The position numbers and the translations under genes were made by a program. The notes under the pieces are model-generated. The model did not search any database, had not been told where the DNA came from, and saw only the letters and a list, made by a program, of their open reading frames with translations. A stretch of DNA of 64,000 nt from Litsea cubeba (Eukaryota > Streptophyta > Magnoliopsida > Laurales > Lauraceae): assembly GCA_012931725.1 (NCBI GenBank), contig CM022950.1:64351984-64415983 (forward strand). The letters run 5' to 3'. Positions 45,901-51,319 of this stretch are shown in pieces (the first letter of the stretch is position 1; each line of letters opens with the position of its first letter).

Positions 45901-48570
45901 AACAGGTTATGAAGCAACAGTGGCCACAGAACTTTAATAAGTCAAATGCTGATAAAATATTAACAGATTTATAATGAAAGTGATAATAGCATTGTAAAGT
46001 GTTCGCCATTTGGAAAAAAAATGATGTAATGCACTCAGTTCTACATATAAAGACCAATATAGATGCTCTATTTTCTTTTTGGTTTTCGTCTCCAACAAGC
46101 CATGTAAATAGAGACACTATAGAGAATTTGAAAAGGAGAACACAAGAATTAGGCAGAGGAGCGGGAGGTTCTACCCAAGAAAATATTGCAATTCAGATCA
46201 AATCTAATAGATGAAGAAGGTTTTCACTATAAACTACAAAAACAGAAGAACGTTTAAATGCAGATCATATGGTTCCAAACTTGTAAGGACCAAGATTGAA
46301 GAACAAACACTGCAAATCAAGGCTTTCCTCATCAAGACCGGAGTGTGTTCCAACATCCACCCCATTCAAGGCAATAGTACACTGACAAAAGAGTATATAC
46401 CTTCATTGAAAGCCCACCGACCACAAGGCAACATCTGACATCAGTAAACTGTGCTAGTTTCTCAATCATGCTATGGACCCTGCCAAAAAAGATAACAACC
46501 CCCATCATTTAGCTCCCACCAAAATGAGGTATCGACATTCAGGAGAAAAAAGAAGCATAGAATATCTATACAGCTGTACTGCAACTGCAATACTATTTTA
46601 TTTTTTTTTGTTTGAATAATACAATACTACCAAATCAACTCCAGGAATGAACTCCAAACATAAATTATTTCTATATATATATATATTGATAACCCATGGT
46701 ATCTCCCACCCAAGCCCAAGCCAGTAGCCGGTATCTCCCACCCAAGCCCAGCCCAGTAGCCTTTGGCTCTGATCCTGAGGGACACTCGATTCTGGACCCT
46801 AGGGGCACAGGCAAACCCCCTCCTATCCACATGCACCGGGTAAAACCTCTCCACTTCTTGAGGCGCAGAGTCCTTGGCCAACTGAGCTACCACTCGTTGG
46901 TTATATATATATAAATATATATAATGATGGGAGAAGTGAAAACACTGCCAAACTAATTAAAATGTTAAGTACAACAAGCACTAATTTTGATTAGATAGTT
47001 AGATTCAGAATTGTTACTTGATATGTTAGATATTTAGACAGTGTAGGTAGTAATAAATCAATCAATGAACTGTCCAACCATGCCACCAAATTAAACTCCA
47101 TTAATGAATTCTCATTAGAAACCAAAACCAAAATTATAACAATGGGAATCAAAACAGGGTCAAACTAGGGAGGATAAAATGTTCAGTACCACATACATGT
47201 TTAGTTTTGTTAAATAGTAACATGGTGAGTTGTTACTTGATAGAGTATATGATAAGACTGCAAAACTTTTAGCATGCTTGACTGCATAAATATTTGTCAT
47301 CGGATCCTCTAATAAGTAATAATAGAAGCAAATGGTACCATCCTTTCATAATTGAATTGTTAACACCATTCCATAAAATAAAAAAGAAAAGAAGAAGAAG
47401 AAGAAGAAGCATAGAACATAATAAAAGAATGTAATGTATCTCAATGTCATGTATCTCTAAAAAGAGGAGGTGACAATGTACTAGGCATAATTATATTGGG
47501 AAGAAGATGAAACGACTTACTGATGAGCCAACTCCCTAGTCGGAGTAAGAACCAGCACCCTGATTGCTAGCACACGCTTAGGCCGAAACAGTAACCTCTC
47601 CAGCACAGGTAAGGTGAAGGCAGCTGTCTACATATGGATGATGAAAAAGTATCACTAAAAACGTAGTAAGCTCCTCCAAAGACCATTTCCACCGAGACAA
47701 GCAATGTTTAAGCATTTTTATTTTACCTTTCCAGAACCAGTTATGGCACTGCCACAGATATCACGTCCGGTTAAAGCTAAGGGGACGCATGCTGCCTGTG
47801 GAAATAACAATGGAAGATGCATAATTACAACACCGTCTTGTGCAGAAGATTCTAAGAAATTAAAATAAAATTGGGCTGAGTGTGAAAACCTGGATTGGTG
47901 TTGGCTTATGGTATCCCAAGGATTCACAAGATCTAAGCAGAGGACGAGAGAGATTGAGGTCCAGGAAGGAATTTGCATAAAAGGAAGCCCCCTCAGAAGA
48001 GGAATAAAAGGCATCTCTTCTGCCATTTCCAGCATCGGCATCGGCATCGGCATCATGTGATGGAGATTTGTTGTTGTAGATTTCCTGTGGAAATAGACAT
48101 GTTGGCATCTATCTCAATTAAATCTCAAATCAAGTAAGATAAGAAGAAGAAGGAGAAGGAGAAGAAACTGTTTCTAGAAGAAGAAGAAGAAGCCATCGTC
48201 CTGTCATCCTTACTCGTTTATCTGGCTCGTCGTCGTCGTCGTCGTCGTCAGAGGATGATGCACTGCCCTTGTCTTCTTCTTCTCCTCCTTTGTCGTCGTC
48301 ATGGATGATGGTGTCGTCGTGGTCGTGGGGCAATGGAATGGGGTTTTCCTGAAGAGCTCTGGAGATCTTGAAATCGATAGAGGTGGTGCTCTTGCGCGCG
48401 TGTTCTTCTGTGACGAATTCGGAGTAAGAGGCGAAGTCCCAGGGAGACTGAGCTTTCTCTTCTTCTTTCTTTTTATCTTCGACTTCTTCTTCCTCTTCCT
48501 CTTCTTCTTCCTCCTTGATCTCCATCTCTTCGTCCGAGCTGGCTGCCTCGAACTTGAAGCTCAGATCCAT
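7467..48570 (-). CDS. RH28: DEAD-box ATP-dependent RNA helicase 28 (Drs1-type), 12 exons visible, C-terminus off window
   Basis: A nucleolar RNA helicase of the yeast Drs1/plant RH28 group, expected to act in 60S ribosome-subunit assembly. Twelve exons join in phase to 517 residues. Residues 1-119 are an acidic leader with SPWDFASYSEFV and EEHARKSTTSID. The Q motif ends at Q184. Further motifs are AITGSGKT (201-208, ATP binding), PTRELA (236-241), VGGLS, TPGR (285-288), DEAD (310-313), SAT (341-343), IIFSGTK, ATDVAARGLDI (458-468) and HRVGRTARAG (488-497). All catalytic residues are present and no stop or frameshift was seen, so it looks functional. The Lys-rich C-terminal tail usual in this family (full length near 790 residues, from memory) must lie left of the window. 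The identification rests on motif order and on sequence outside the core. Confidence 0.93.
7564..8189 (-). other. Left part of RH28 intron 11
   Basis: AT-rich non-coding sequence with poly(A) runs near 7622-7634. No mobile element or gene is recognisable here. Confidence 0.5.
8190..10060 (+). mobile_element. Decayed L1-type LINE remnant
   Basis: The 3' part of a plant L1 element on the plus strand, inside intron 11. A zf-RVT-like stretch (NHLFIHCNFAYRVW) reads at about 8408-8450. Broken RNase H-like pieces follow: NPAEFKAVRAS near 9140-9170, then SLHAIEWA and a TRP/Lys-rich end near 9460-9640. The 3' end has ttcaataaaagttttattgttactgattaaaaagag at about 10018-10053, the usual plant L1 ending. 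Many stops and frameshifts show that it is old. The 5' limit is approximate. Confidence 0.65.
10534..10889. repeat. Tandem duplication, period about 174 bp
   Basis: Two diverged copies: gcagataccctcaacccc at about 10537 recurs as gcagacaccctcatcccc at about 10710. The similarity continues through atatcaa-tgtggaaatgg, attagttagaa, ctctcccca and tatccaatcca. It is non-coding and inside intron 11. Confidence 0.8.
10890..12060. other. Non-coding intron 11 sequence
   Basis: No gene or recognisable mobile element seen. A stretch near 11600-11830 contains gtggggtccac-type motifs also found in the foldback repeat to the right, so part may be repeat-derived. Confidence 0.4.
12061..12082. repeat. (TA)n microsatellite
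   Basis: About eleven TA units. A second, shorter TA-rich run lies at 12386-12400 and a third at 12751-12764, the last at the right end of the foldback repeat. Confidence 0.9.
12143..12752. repeat. Long inverted (foldback) repeat, arms about 240 bp
   Basis: The left arm, about 12143-12378 (gcttgtggggcccacc.. to ..ccttgaaatcccccc), is matched by the reverse complement of the right arm, about 12509-12752. The match includes ttggtccatccaaatgga, gtccaccaactttggt, gaccattaaactttt and ggagatgatagaaatca blocks. The loop is about 130 bp and has a (ggat)n-like run. Arms are roughly 80% alike by eye. It may be a foldback or MITE-type element. If transcribed with the helicase intron it would form a long imperfect RNA hairpin. 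Confidence 0.8.
13097..13158. repeat. Short perfect inverted repeat in a dispersed-repeat-like region
   Basis: cgtatcccggacgtatc (13097-13113) is the exact reverse complement of gatacgtccgggatacg (13142-13158), giving 17-bp arms and a 28-bp loop. The surrounding 13075-13262 is rich in ggatac and cgggaca words and looks like a dispersed plant repeat. No gene is seen. Confidence 0.8.
13321..13460. repeat. Three-copy tandem repeat, units 50 and 57 bp
   Basis: The unit tcatcctccgacgacgagag followed by catcaccggc starts at 13321, 13371 and 13428. It is GC-rich and could be read as Ser/Asp-rich protein in some frames, but I see no supporting gene context. Confidence 0.8.
13466..14339. other. Non-coding intron 11 sequence left of element D
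   Basis: AT-rich. No gene or element recognised. The five bases 14335-14339 (atgaa) are the left target duplication of element D. Confidence 0.5.
14340..14498 (-). repeat. 3' LTR of element D (159 bp, internally deleted)
   Basis: On the minus strand it begins TGACAATCC and ends AAATGATA. It matches the 5' LTR base for base except for a 53-bp internal gap after cacctcctt. The missing part includes the only TATA-like sequence of the LTR. Confidence 0.92.
14499..14507 (-). other. Polypurine tract of element D
   Basis: The minus strand reads TTTGAGGGGGGG immediately before the 3' LTR, the second-strand primer of LTR retrotransposons. Confidence 0.85.
14506..18630 (-). pseudogene. gag-pol polyprotein of element D, one in-frame stop
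   Basis: A 1,375-codon frame from the methionine at 18630 (MEKSEIKMVQFDGTNYTSW). Gag (UBN2/Retrotran_gag_3) is followed by two CCHC knuckles (CHNCRKYGHYANQC, CRYCKASGHVIEEC). Protease LDSGASNHMT is near residue 360. Integrase has HSDVWG, RSDSGGEY and NGVAERKNR, carrying the D, D and E residues. A UAA stop lies at 16258-16260 (codon 791). The same frame then continues without another stop through reverse transcriptase (LVYVDDIIITG) and RNase H (YADADWAGC, STEAEYRAM). The stop falls in the variable linker between integrase and reverse transcriptase. It is most likely a recent mutation; programmed readthrough is a less likely alternative. Confidence 0.9.
19671..19682 (-). other. Primer binding site of element D
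   Basis: TGGTATCAGAGC on the minus strand, abutting the 5' LTR; complementary to initiator tRNA-Met. Confidence 0.92.
19683..19894 (-). repeat. 5' LTR of element D (212 bp)
   Basis: Full-length LTR. It contains the 53-bp segment (about 19742-19794) missing from the 3' copy, with TTTATAATGAG on the minus strand as a possible TATA box. The target duplication ATGAA follows at 19895-19899. Confidence 0.92.
19900..20266 (-). other. Right end of RH28 intron 11
   Basis: Non-coding sequence between element D and the donor of exon 11 (AAG|GTAGAT). Nothing else recognised. Confidence 0.6.
20267..20328 (-). CDS. RH28: RH28 exon 11 (end of motif V)
   Basis: Encodes GLDIIGVQTVINFACPRDIT (465-484) plus two bases of Ser485. 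The acceptor is TCTTTAG|GG and the donor AG|GTAGAT. The donor opens the 12.7-kb intron 11. Confidence 0.95.
20820..20882 (-). CDS. RH28: RH28 exon 10 (motif V)
   Basis: Encodes ALELFRKQQVDFLIATDVAAR then intron; residues 444-464, phase 0 at both ends. The acceptor is ATGTAG|GC and the donor CGT|GTAAGT. Intron 10 to its left is 491 bp and intron 9 to its right is 322 bp; both are ordinary AT-rich sequence. Confidence 0.95.
21205..21307 (-). CDS. RH28: RH28 exon 9 (motif IV)
   Basis: Completes Ser409 and encodes GTKQAAHRLKIIFGLAGF through AELHGNLTQVQRLE (410-443). The acceptor TTTTTTTCCCAG|T has a strong pyrimidine tract and closes the 21-kb intron 8. The donor is GAA|GTGAGT. Confidence 0.95.
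21308..23633. other. Intron 8, left non-coding part
   Basis: About 2.3 kb without a supportable gene. From roughly 21740 rightward it is repeat-like. It has a tataat-like sequence near 22075, a purine-rich leader-like stretch near 22120-22270, and many gggcccac-type words to about 23050. It may be part of an old LTR or another dispersed element, but no coding domain or boundary can be shown. Confidence 0.4.
23639..23945 (-). repeat. 3' LTR of element B
   Basis: Minus strand begins TGTAGAAGATAG; the last base of the CA end is mutated (forward ag instead of tg at 23639). A TATAAATAG box reads on the minus strand at about 23719-23727. The polypurine tract TTTGAGAGGGAG lies just inside at 23946-23957. 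Confidence 0.9.
23934..24893 (-). pseudogene. 3' part of element B pol (RT end and RNase H)
   Basis: From MKELGPLTYFLGLEF at 24827 the frame is open through the RT thumb region, YADADWAGCPDSRRST, SSAEAEYRAM, the TKHVEIDCHFIR stretch and LADIFTKALP. The sequence 24828-24893 continues the reverse transcriptase up to the insertion point of element C. The matching upstream half resumes at 30403. Confidence 0.88.
24894..25197 (-). repeat. 3' LTR of element C
   Basis: Minus strand TGTTAAAGTATA ... AAGACTATCA. A TATATAAAG box reads at about 24972-24980. The polypurine tract TTTGAGGGGGGG reads at about 25198-25209. Confidence 0.93.
25192..29290 (-). pseudogene. gag-pol of element C, several stops and frameshifts
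   Basis: Gag starts at 29290 (MEKGDIKLIKFNGKNYTTW). Stops are seen near 28847 and 28630. CCHC knuckles (CHKLGHISTQC) follow, then protease IDSGASNHMT, integrase (HSDVWG, RSDSGGGY, NGISERKNR; 27302-28609), a frame change near 27345, and RT entry. A TAA at 26376-26378 replaces a codon just before the EEVYMR-like block. RT has LVYVDDIIITG. After a frame change near 25740, RNase H (YSDADWAGC, STESEYRAM) runs to 25192. Note that RSDSGGGY has Gly where its relatives have Glu. Confidence 0.88.
30087..30098 (-). other. Primer binding site of element C
   Basis: Minus strand TGGTATCAATGC; the first eight bases match the usual initiator tRNA-Met site and the rest deviate. Confidence 0.75.
30099..30402 (-). 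repeat. 5' LTR of element C
   Basis: Pairs with 24894-25197 at about 98% identity by direct reading. The target duplication ATAAT follows at 30403-30407. Confidence 0.93.
30403..33641 (-). pseudogene. 5' part of element B gag-pol, heavily mutated
   Basis: Gag (MEKYDVIPVKFDGNNYMAW from 33641), zinc knuckles near 32940-32870, protease (IDSGASNHMT, near 32550), integrase (31398-32210: HIDVWR, RSDSGGEY, NGVAERKN) and the first half of reverse transcriptase to VYVDDMII at 30403. Successive stops and frame changes occur near 33360, 32890, 32690, 32266, 31398, 30861 and 30683. HIDVWR differs from the usual H(S/T)DVWG. Confidence 0.88.
34342..34353 (-). other. Primer binding site of element B
   Basis: TGGTATCAGAGC on the minus strand, adjacent to the 5' LTR. 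Confidence 0.92.
34354..34671 (-). repeat. 5' LTR of element B (318 bp)
   Basis: Minus strand TGTAGAAGAGAG ... ATAATTTCA. The TATAAATAG box reads at about 34433-34441. It carries two short insertions relative to the 3' LTR (acacat near 34473 and a ggctg duplication near 34620). Confidence 0.92.
34878..36331 (-). mobile_element. 5'-truncated L1-type LINE (1.45 kb)
   Basis: The poly(T) at 34878-34893 is the poly(A) tail of a minus-strand L1. An 11-bp target duplication AATGCAAAGAT flanks it exactly (34867-34877 and 36332-36342). The content is the 3' end of ORF2: FWMDTWVGDYPL near 36260, a zf-RVT domain (TPPRVGAFAW, MCLRDAKSVDHLFLHC; 35685-35993), and an RNase H domain (LKLNFDESAIGNPG, NEVEMIALRTGL, IAEGDSLCAIRWA, ADALANWVSG; 35000-35450). 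Stops separate the blocks. Sense orientation within intron 8. Confidence 0.9.
36343..36956. other. Intron 8 sequence between L1 and element K
   Basis: No element recognised. A 98-codon plus-strand frame at 36476-36772 has no recognisable domain and I do not call it a gene. Confidence 0.4.
36962..37407 (-). repeat. 3' LTR of element K (446 bp)
   Basis: Ends tgatgcgg ... cctgcatca in forward direction. It is followed at 37408-37420 by atctccccttctt, which is the polypurine tract AAGAAGGGGAGAT on the minus strand. Confidence 0.88.
38119..38445 (-). pseudogene. gag fragment of element K
   Basis: About 108 residues. The stretch YFDQFLNLSQGKLTVDEYS and then FIFTRGL-like sequence (VTIFTRGLRPSIRN) resembles the core of Ty3/gypsy-type Gag (Retrotrans_gag), where a Y..F..L.QG..TV.EY pattern is common. 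It stops at TGA before the expected zinc knuckle. Low-complexity Glu/Ile/Asp-rich frames to its left (37653-37883) may be the decayed continuation. Confidence 0.6.
38446..39842 (-). other. Untranslated 5' internal region of element K
   Basis: About 1.4 kb between gag and primer site, with a poly(T) at 38806-38820 and a (ttttc)n run at 39330-39368. No coding domain recognised. Confidence 0.5.
39843..39854 (-). other. Primer binding site of element K
   Basis: TGGTATCAGAGC on the minus strand, two bases from the 5' LTR. Confidence 0.88.
39857..41484 (-). repeat. 5' LTR of element K, interrupted
   Basis: 39857-40214 and 41388-41484 together match the 3' LTR end to end. The gap is filled by the TIR element 40215-41387. 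Confidence 0.88.
40215..41387. mobile_element. PIF/Harbinger-like non-autonomous DNA transposon (1.17 kb)
   Basis: Terminal inverted repeats GGCCCTGTTTGGCA and TGCCAAACTGAACC are flanked by the 3-bp duplication TAA (40212-40214 and 41388-41390). The uninterrupted LTR copy at 36962-37407 shows the empty site (gactaagattgg). A TAA duplication with a GGCC..TTTGG terminus is typical of Tourist/PIF-Harbinger elements. No transposase is encoded. A hAT relationship is less likely because no 8-bp duplication is seen. Confidence 0.8.
41778..42243. mobile_element. MITE-like element (about 466 bp)
   Basis: Inverted ends GGCCCATTTGGCATCATTTT (41778-41797) and, at 42224-42243, the reverse complement of GGCCTGTTTGGCATCATTTT; 18 of 20 bases pair. 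Flanks are taat and ttat, so a TWA-type duplication is possible but imperfect. The ends resemble those of 40215-41387. It lies in intron 8 just before exon 8. Confidence 0.7.
42363..42458 (-). CDS. RH28: RH28 exon 8
   Basis: Completes Glu377 and encodes VVRIRRMREVNQEAVLL to SKVIIF (378-408), leading into motif IV. The acceptor is TTTTGCAG|G. The donor is TTCAG|GTTCAT, a weak match to GTAAGT although it must serve the longest intron. Confidence 0.95.
42459..44340 (-). other. RH28 intron 7 (1.88 kb)
   Basis: AT-rich and non-coding. It contains the TC microsatellite at 42951. Two stretches end in A-rich runs (about 43540-43705 and 43965-44173) and look like short LINE 3' ends or other retroposed sequence, but without domains this cannot be shown. 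Confidence 0.5.
42951..42982. repeat. (TC)16 microsatellite
   Basis: Uninterrupted dinucleotide run of about 32 bp in intron 7. Confidence 0.95.
44341..44489 (-). CDS. RH28: RH28 exon 7 (motif III)
   Basis: Encodes VRLCPKRRQTMLFSATMTEE through RPAALTE (328-376) plus two bases; SAT is at 341-343. The acceptor is TTTTCAG|GT and the donor GA|GTAATG. Confidence 0.95.
44657..44978. repeat. Tandem duplication of 161 bp in intron 6
   Basis: Copies 44657-44817 and 44818-44978 differ at only about five or six bases, so the duplication is recent. It starts ttctacttgttgccagaag and ends aagaggctttaaat. Confidence 0.9.
45446..45570 (+). mobile_element. tRNA-derived SINE-like copy
   Basis: An A-box-like gttgctcagctggttaggg (45451-45469) and a B-box-like gttcaaatcc (45511-45520) are spaced about 45 bp apart, as in tRNA-derived promoters. 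A gggaaaaaaa-type tail region follows. The cloverleaf cannot form properly, so this is a SINE rather than a tRNA gene. In intron 6. Confidence 0.65.
45620..45793 (-). CDS. RH28: RH28 exon 6 (motifs Ib and II, DEAD)
   Basis: Encodes MQEVALRSMPDIVVATPGRM through LILDEADRLLELGFSAEIGEL (270-327). TPGR is at 285-288 and DEAD at 310-313. The acceptor is GTTCAG|AT and the donor CTG|GTATTT. Phase 0 at both ends. Confidence 0.97.
45794..46400 (-). other. RH28 intron 5 (607 bp)
   Basis: AT-rich. No element seen. Confidence 0.7.
46401..46479 (-). CDS. RH28: RH28 exon 5 (GG motif)
   Basis: Completes Gln243 and encodes VHSMIEKLAQFTDVRCCLVV then GGLSMK (to 269). The acceptor is TTGGCAG|GG and the donor AAG|GTATAT. 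Confidence 0.95.
46690..46905 (-). mobile_element. tRNA-derived SINE-like copy, minus strand
   Basis: The minus strand begins near 46895 with GTGGTAGCTCAGTTGGCC, a good A box. A B-box-like AGGTTTTACCC follows about 45 bp on (46838-46848). The body contains a 32-bp direct repeat (ggtatctcccacccaagccc at about 46699 and 46731). TA-rich runs flank both sides (46674-46686 and 46901-46922). In intron 4. Confidence 0.65.
47391..47409. repeat. (GAA)n microsatellite
   Basis: About six GAA units in intron 4. Confidence 0.9.
47521..47627 (-). CDS. RH28: RH28 exon 4 (motif Ia)
   Basis: Encodes TAAFTLPVLERLLFRPKR through LVLTPTRELAH (208-242) plus two bases of Gln243; Thr208 completes the GSGKT ATP-binding loop. 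The acceptor is ATGTAG|AC and the donor CA|GTAAGT. Confidence 0.96.
47727..47795 (-). CDS. RH28: RH28 exon 3 (motif I)
   Basis: 23 codons: AACVPLALTGRDICGSA then ITGSGK (185-207). The acceptor is TCCACAG|GC and the donor AAG|GTAAAA. Confidence 0.96.
47890..48084 (-). CDS. RH28: RH28 exon 2 (Q motif)
   Basis: Residues 120-184, with an Asp/Ala repeat (DADADADA) and then FLDLNLSRPLLRSCESLGY and KPTPIQ, the Q motif that reads the adenine of ATP. The acceptor is TCCACAG|GA and the donor CAG|GTTTTC. Confidence 0.96.
48214..48570 (-). CDS. RH28: RH28 exon 1 (start, acidic leader)
   Basis: 119 codons from ATG 48568-48570. I chose this start because it gives MDLSFKFEAASSDEE, like the short acidic N-terminus of plant RH28. 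The upstream in-frame methionine at 48705 would add 45 residues of unrelated sequence. Poly-Glu (about 21-29) and poly-Asp (near the end) come from gag/gtc-type repeats. It contains SPWDFASYSEF. The donor is CGA|GTAAGG. Confidence 0.95.
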
Positions 48571-48960
48571 TTTAGGGTTTTCCTTCCGACGCTGCAGGTG
48601 CTGCACAGAGATAGAGGTTGGGGAGGCGTTGTTTCCTTGTAAATGTATTCGTTCCTTTTTTTCTTCTAATAAAAACGGGAGATGCAGGAAGGTGTAAAGA
48701 AACAAGGGTTTTGAGAGGGTTTAGTTTTGAGAGGGTTTAGTTTCACGTCCACTCATCATCATCTTGCCAATGGGTCCGCCTGTGAGGCGAGACAGGGTGT
48801 AAATCTGGGCGAAAGGCCCAAGCCCAGCACGGTCCGACACGGAAAAACCGTGCCTGGCCGTTGACTTGTTCAACGGGTCGGCCCAGCTGTCCTCCGCTGG
48901 GCTTTATTGGGCCAGCACCCCAAGCCCACGGGCGGCCCGGCCCAAGTCAGGCCCAACGGT
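48571..48960 (-). promoter_or_regulatory. RH28: RH28 5' region: telo-box and GGCCCA (site II) motifs
   Basis: Directly before the ATG the minus strand reads AAAACCCTAAA (about 48571-48581), a telo-box. CTAAACCCTCTC words recur at about 48714-48742. Further upstream (48805-48960) are several GGCCCA/TGGGCC words, the TCP-bound site II motif. The pairing of telo-box and site II is known from plant ribosomal-protein and ribosome-biogenesis genes. The GGCCCA-rich block may instead be repeat-derived. No clear TATA box was seen. Confidence 0.6.
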
Positions 48961-48983
48961 CTGATTTTTTGAAAACCCCCTCT

Positions 48984-49105
48984 TATTTTTTAGAATGTAT
49001 AAAAGGTTTTCAAAGATGTAATTTATTTTTTAGAATATATGATAGGTTTTTAAAGTTATAATTTATTTTTTAGAATGTATCATAGGTTTTTAATGTTGTA
49101 ATTCT
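48984..49105. repeat. Three-copy 40-bp AT-rich tandem repeat
   Basis: tattttttagaatgtat-type units with ttagaat at about 48990, 49030 and 49070; period 40. AT-rich sequence continues to about 49300 without a gene. Confidence 0.8.
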
Positions 49106-49395
49106 TTATTTTTTTATTTATCATAAGGTTTGAATTTCATTATATATTGATCAAAGTTCAAACTTGTAATTTTTTAAAATTTTTATAACTTAAATTTCAA
49201 TGAAATATAATTTATTTGATGTATTTTTTCAAAACATCATTAGTGTTATTCTACTTATTTATTTCTCTTAAGTTATTTATTTTAATGAAATTAGTCCAAG
49301 AGTCTAAGCCCAAGTTCGTATCCATCCAAGACAAATTAAAAAATAGGGGAGGGGGAGCCGTGGGCCACCCACAGCGCAGGCCAAACTAGGGCACA

Positions 49396-49900
49396 GTCGT
49401 GTCGCATCGGGCCATACCCGAGCGTCTGTGGATGCCGTTCTGTCAGTGGACGTGGGCGGCAGGGATGGCCCTGTCAGAAGATATGGGCGGTGCCCTTGTC
49501 TTGTCGCACGTGCTGTAGCGTGCATGAGCGTCCAAGGGAGGACAGCTGCCAACCCTTGCCTTGGCTAGCTCTGGCATTCTGACCGAGGTCAGTGTGTGTT
49601 GCCGAGGTCTGGGAGCTATGCAAAGTTCCGAGATGAAGCTCGTGGCCGAGACCAAGGTGAAAAAATGAGGCAGGGGATCTCAGTTGATGCCTCGGCCCCG
49701 CTGCCGAGGTCAAGGGTGAGTTCGGTTGGCGCCCCGATGTTGAGTGCGCGTGGCCGAGGTGAGACTCTGACCGAAGTGGGAGCACTTGGCCGAGCTAGTA
49801 GAGGTTGAGATGAGCTTTGCCGAGATGGATTAGCTGGCGCTGCAGCACGGGATGGAGCATCAGGCCAGTATTCCGGCAGGTTCGGAAATATCCCCACACA
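49396..49900 (-). repeat. 3' LTR of element G, truncated
   Basis: Minus strand begins TGTGTGGGGATATTTCC. It is homologous to 52762-53266. The downstream 360 bp of the LTR (R/U5 side) is absent, replaced by unrelated sequence left of 49396. Confidence 0.87.
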
Positions 49901-50189
49901 ATAGCCCCCCAGCTTCTGAGCTCATTAGACTTCTCTTTTGAGGTCAGAAGTTAAGTATCATGGAGGACAACACTTGTGCCTTGAAGCTGCGCATAGTCTT
50001 GAGATGACTGGCTGGCAATGGACCAGAGCTATAGGTTGGTGCTACTGCCAAGCTGGAGACTGGCACTGCTGCTGAGAAGGAGGAAGGATTTCCTGCCGAA
50101 CTGGAGGCTAGCGCTACTGCCAAGCTAGAGACTGGCACTGCTTGTCGAGAATGCATGTGGCCGAGACCAGCATGAAGTTGAGACCAGCA

Positions 50190-50540
50190 TGAGGCTGAGC
50201 CAGCGTGAGGCCGTAACCAACACTTGGGCAGACCATCATGAGGTTGAGATCAGCATAAGGCTGAGCCAGCGTGAGGCCGTAGCCAACACTTGGACAAACC
50301 ATCATGAGGTTGAGACCAGCATGAGGCTGAGCCAGCGTGAGACCGTAGGCCGAGCCTGCGTGAAGCGCGTAGCTAGCACGAGGGCGACACTAGCATGAGG
50401 TGGAGAATCCGGCGCGTAGCCGAGACCATCATGAGGCCGAACCTGCATAAGGTTGAGCCAGCATAAGGCTGAGCCAGCGTGAGGCCGTAGCCAACACTTG
50501 GACAAACCATCATGAGGTTGAGACCAGCATGAGGCTGAGC
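50190..50540 (-). repeat. 66-bp minisatellite in element G
   Basis: The word g/aaggctgagc recurs at about 50191, 50257 and 50323, and again near 50467 and 50533: period 66 (22 codons). On the minus strand it reads a 22-residue repeat containing MMVCPSVGYGLTLAQP. An 87-bp-type unit is embedded at about 50362-50450. Confidence 0.85.
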
Positions 50541-51060
50541 TAGCGTGAGGCCGTAGGCCGAGCCTGCGTGAAGCGCGTAGCTAGCACCAGGGCGACACTA
50601 GCATGAGGTGGAGAATCCGGCGCGTAGCCAAGACCATCATGAGGCCGAACCTGCATGAAGCGCGTAGCTAGCACGAGGGCGACACCAGCATGAGGTGGAG
50701 AACCGGGCGCGTAGCCGAGACCATCATGTGGCCGAACATGCGTGAAGCGCGTAGCTAGCACGAGGGCGACACCAGCATGAGGTGGAGAATCCGACGCGTA
50801 GCCGAGACCATCATGAGGCCGAACCTGCGTGAAGCGTGTAGCTAGCACAAGGGCGACACCAGCATGAGGTGGAGAATCCGGCACGTAGCCAAGACCATCA
50901 TGAGGCCGAACCTGCGTGAAGCGCGTAGCTAGCACGAGGGCGACACCAGCATGAGGTGGGGAACCGGGCGCGTAGCCGAGACCATCATGTGGCCGAACCT
51001 GCTTGAAGCGTGTAGCTAGCACGAGAGCGACACCAGCATGAGGTGGAGAATCCGGCACGT
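50540..51060 (-). repeat. 87-bp minisatellite in element G, codon-phased
   Basis: gaagcgcgtagctagcac starts at 50570, 50657, 50744, 50831, 50918 and 51005, exactly 87 bp apart. Since 87 is 29 codons, the minus-strand frame stays open for about 170 codons as a repeated 29-residue unit including GVALVLATRFTQVRPHDG. I assign no function. It lies between gag and the polypurine tract. Confidence 0.92.
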
Positions 51061-51319
51061 CCGCCGCGATGCACGAAGTCGGGATCTAGCACGTAGCCTA
51101 GATACAAGAGATCGAGATCTGGCGCGCGACCGAGATGTAGGAGTACGGGGCTCTGGATGACTGATGGCGGTAGAGGACCGTGCGATCTAAGCTGACAGCA
51201 GAGGGTCGTACCGGCGCCATCGAAGCTGACAGTAGAGGATCGTGCCGCCAGAAATGACGGTAGAGGGTCGTGCGATCAAAACTGACGGGCGGTCAAAGCT
51301 GAAAAATGATAGGAGCAAT

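Noticed and set aside
48130..48705. RH28 start at the upstream in-frame methionine (48705)
   Set aside because: The added 45 residues do not resemble the family, and the telo-box sits between it and the accepted ATG at 48570.
50540..51060. Regularly spaced repeats resembling a CRISPR array
   Set aside because: The whole 87-bp unit is repeated, with no unique spacers, and it lies inside a plant gypsy element.
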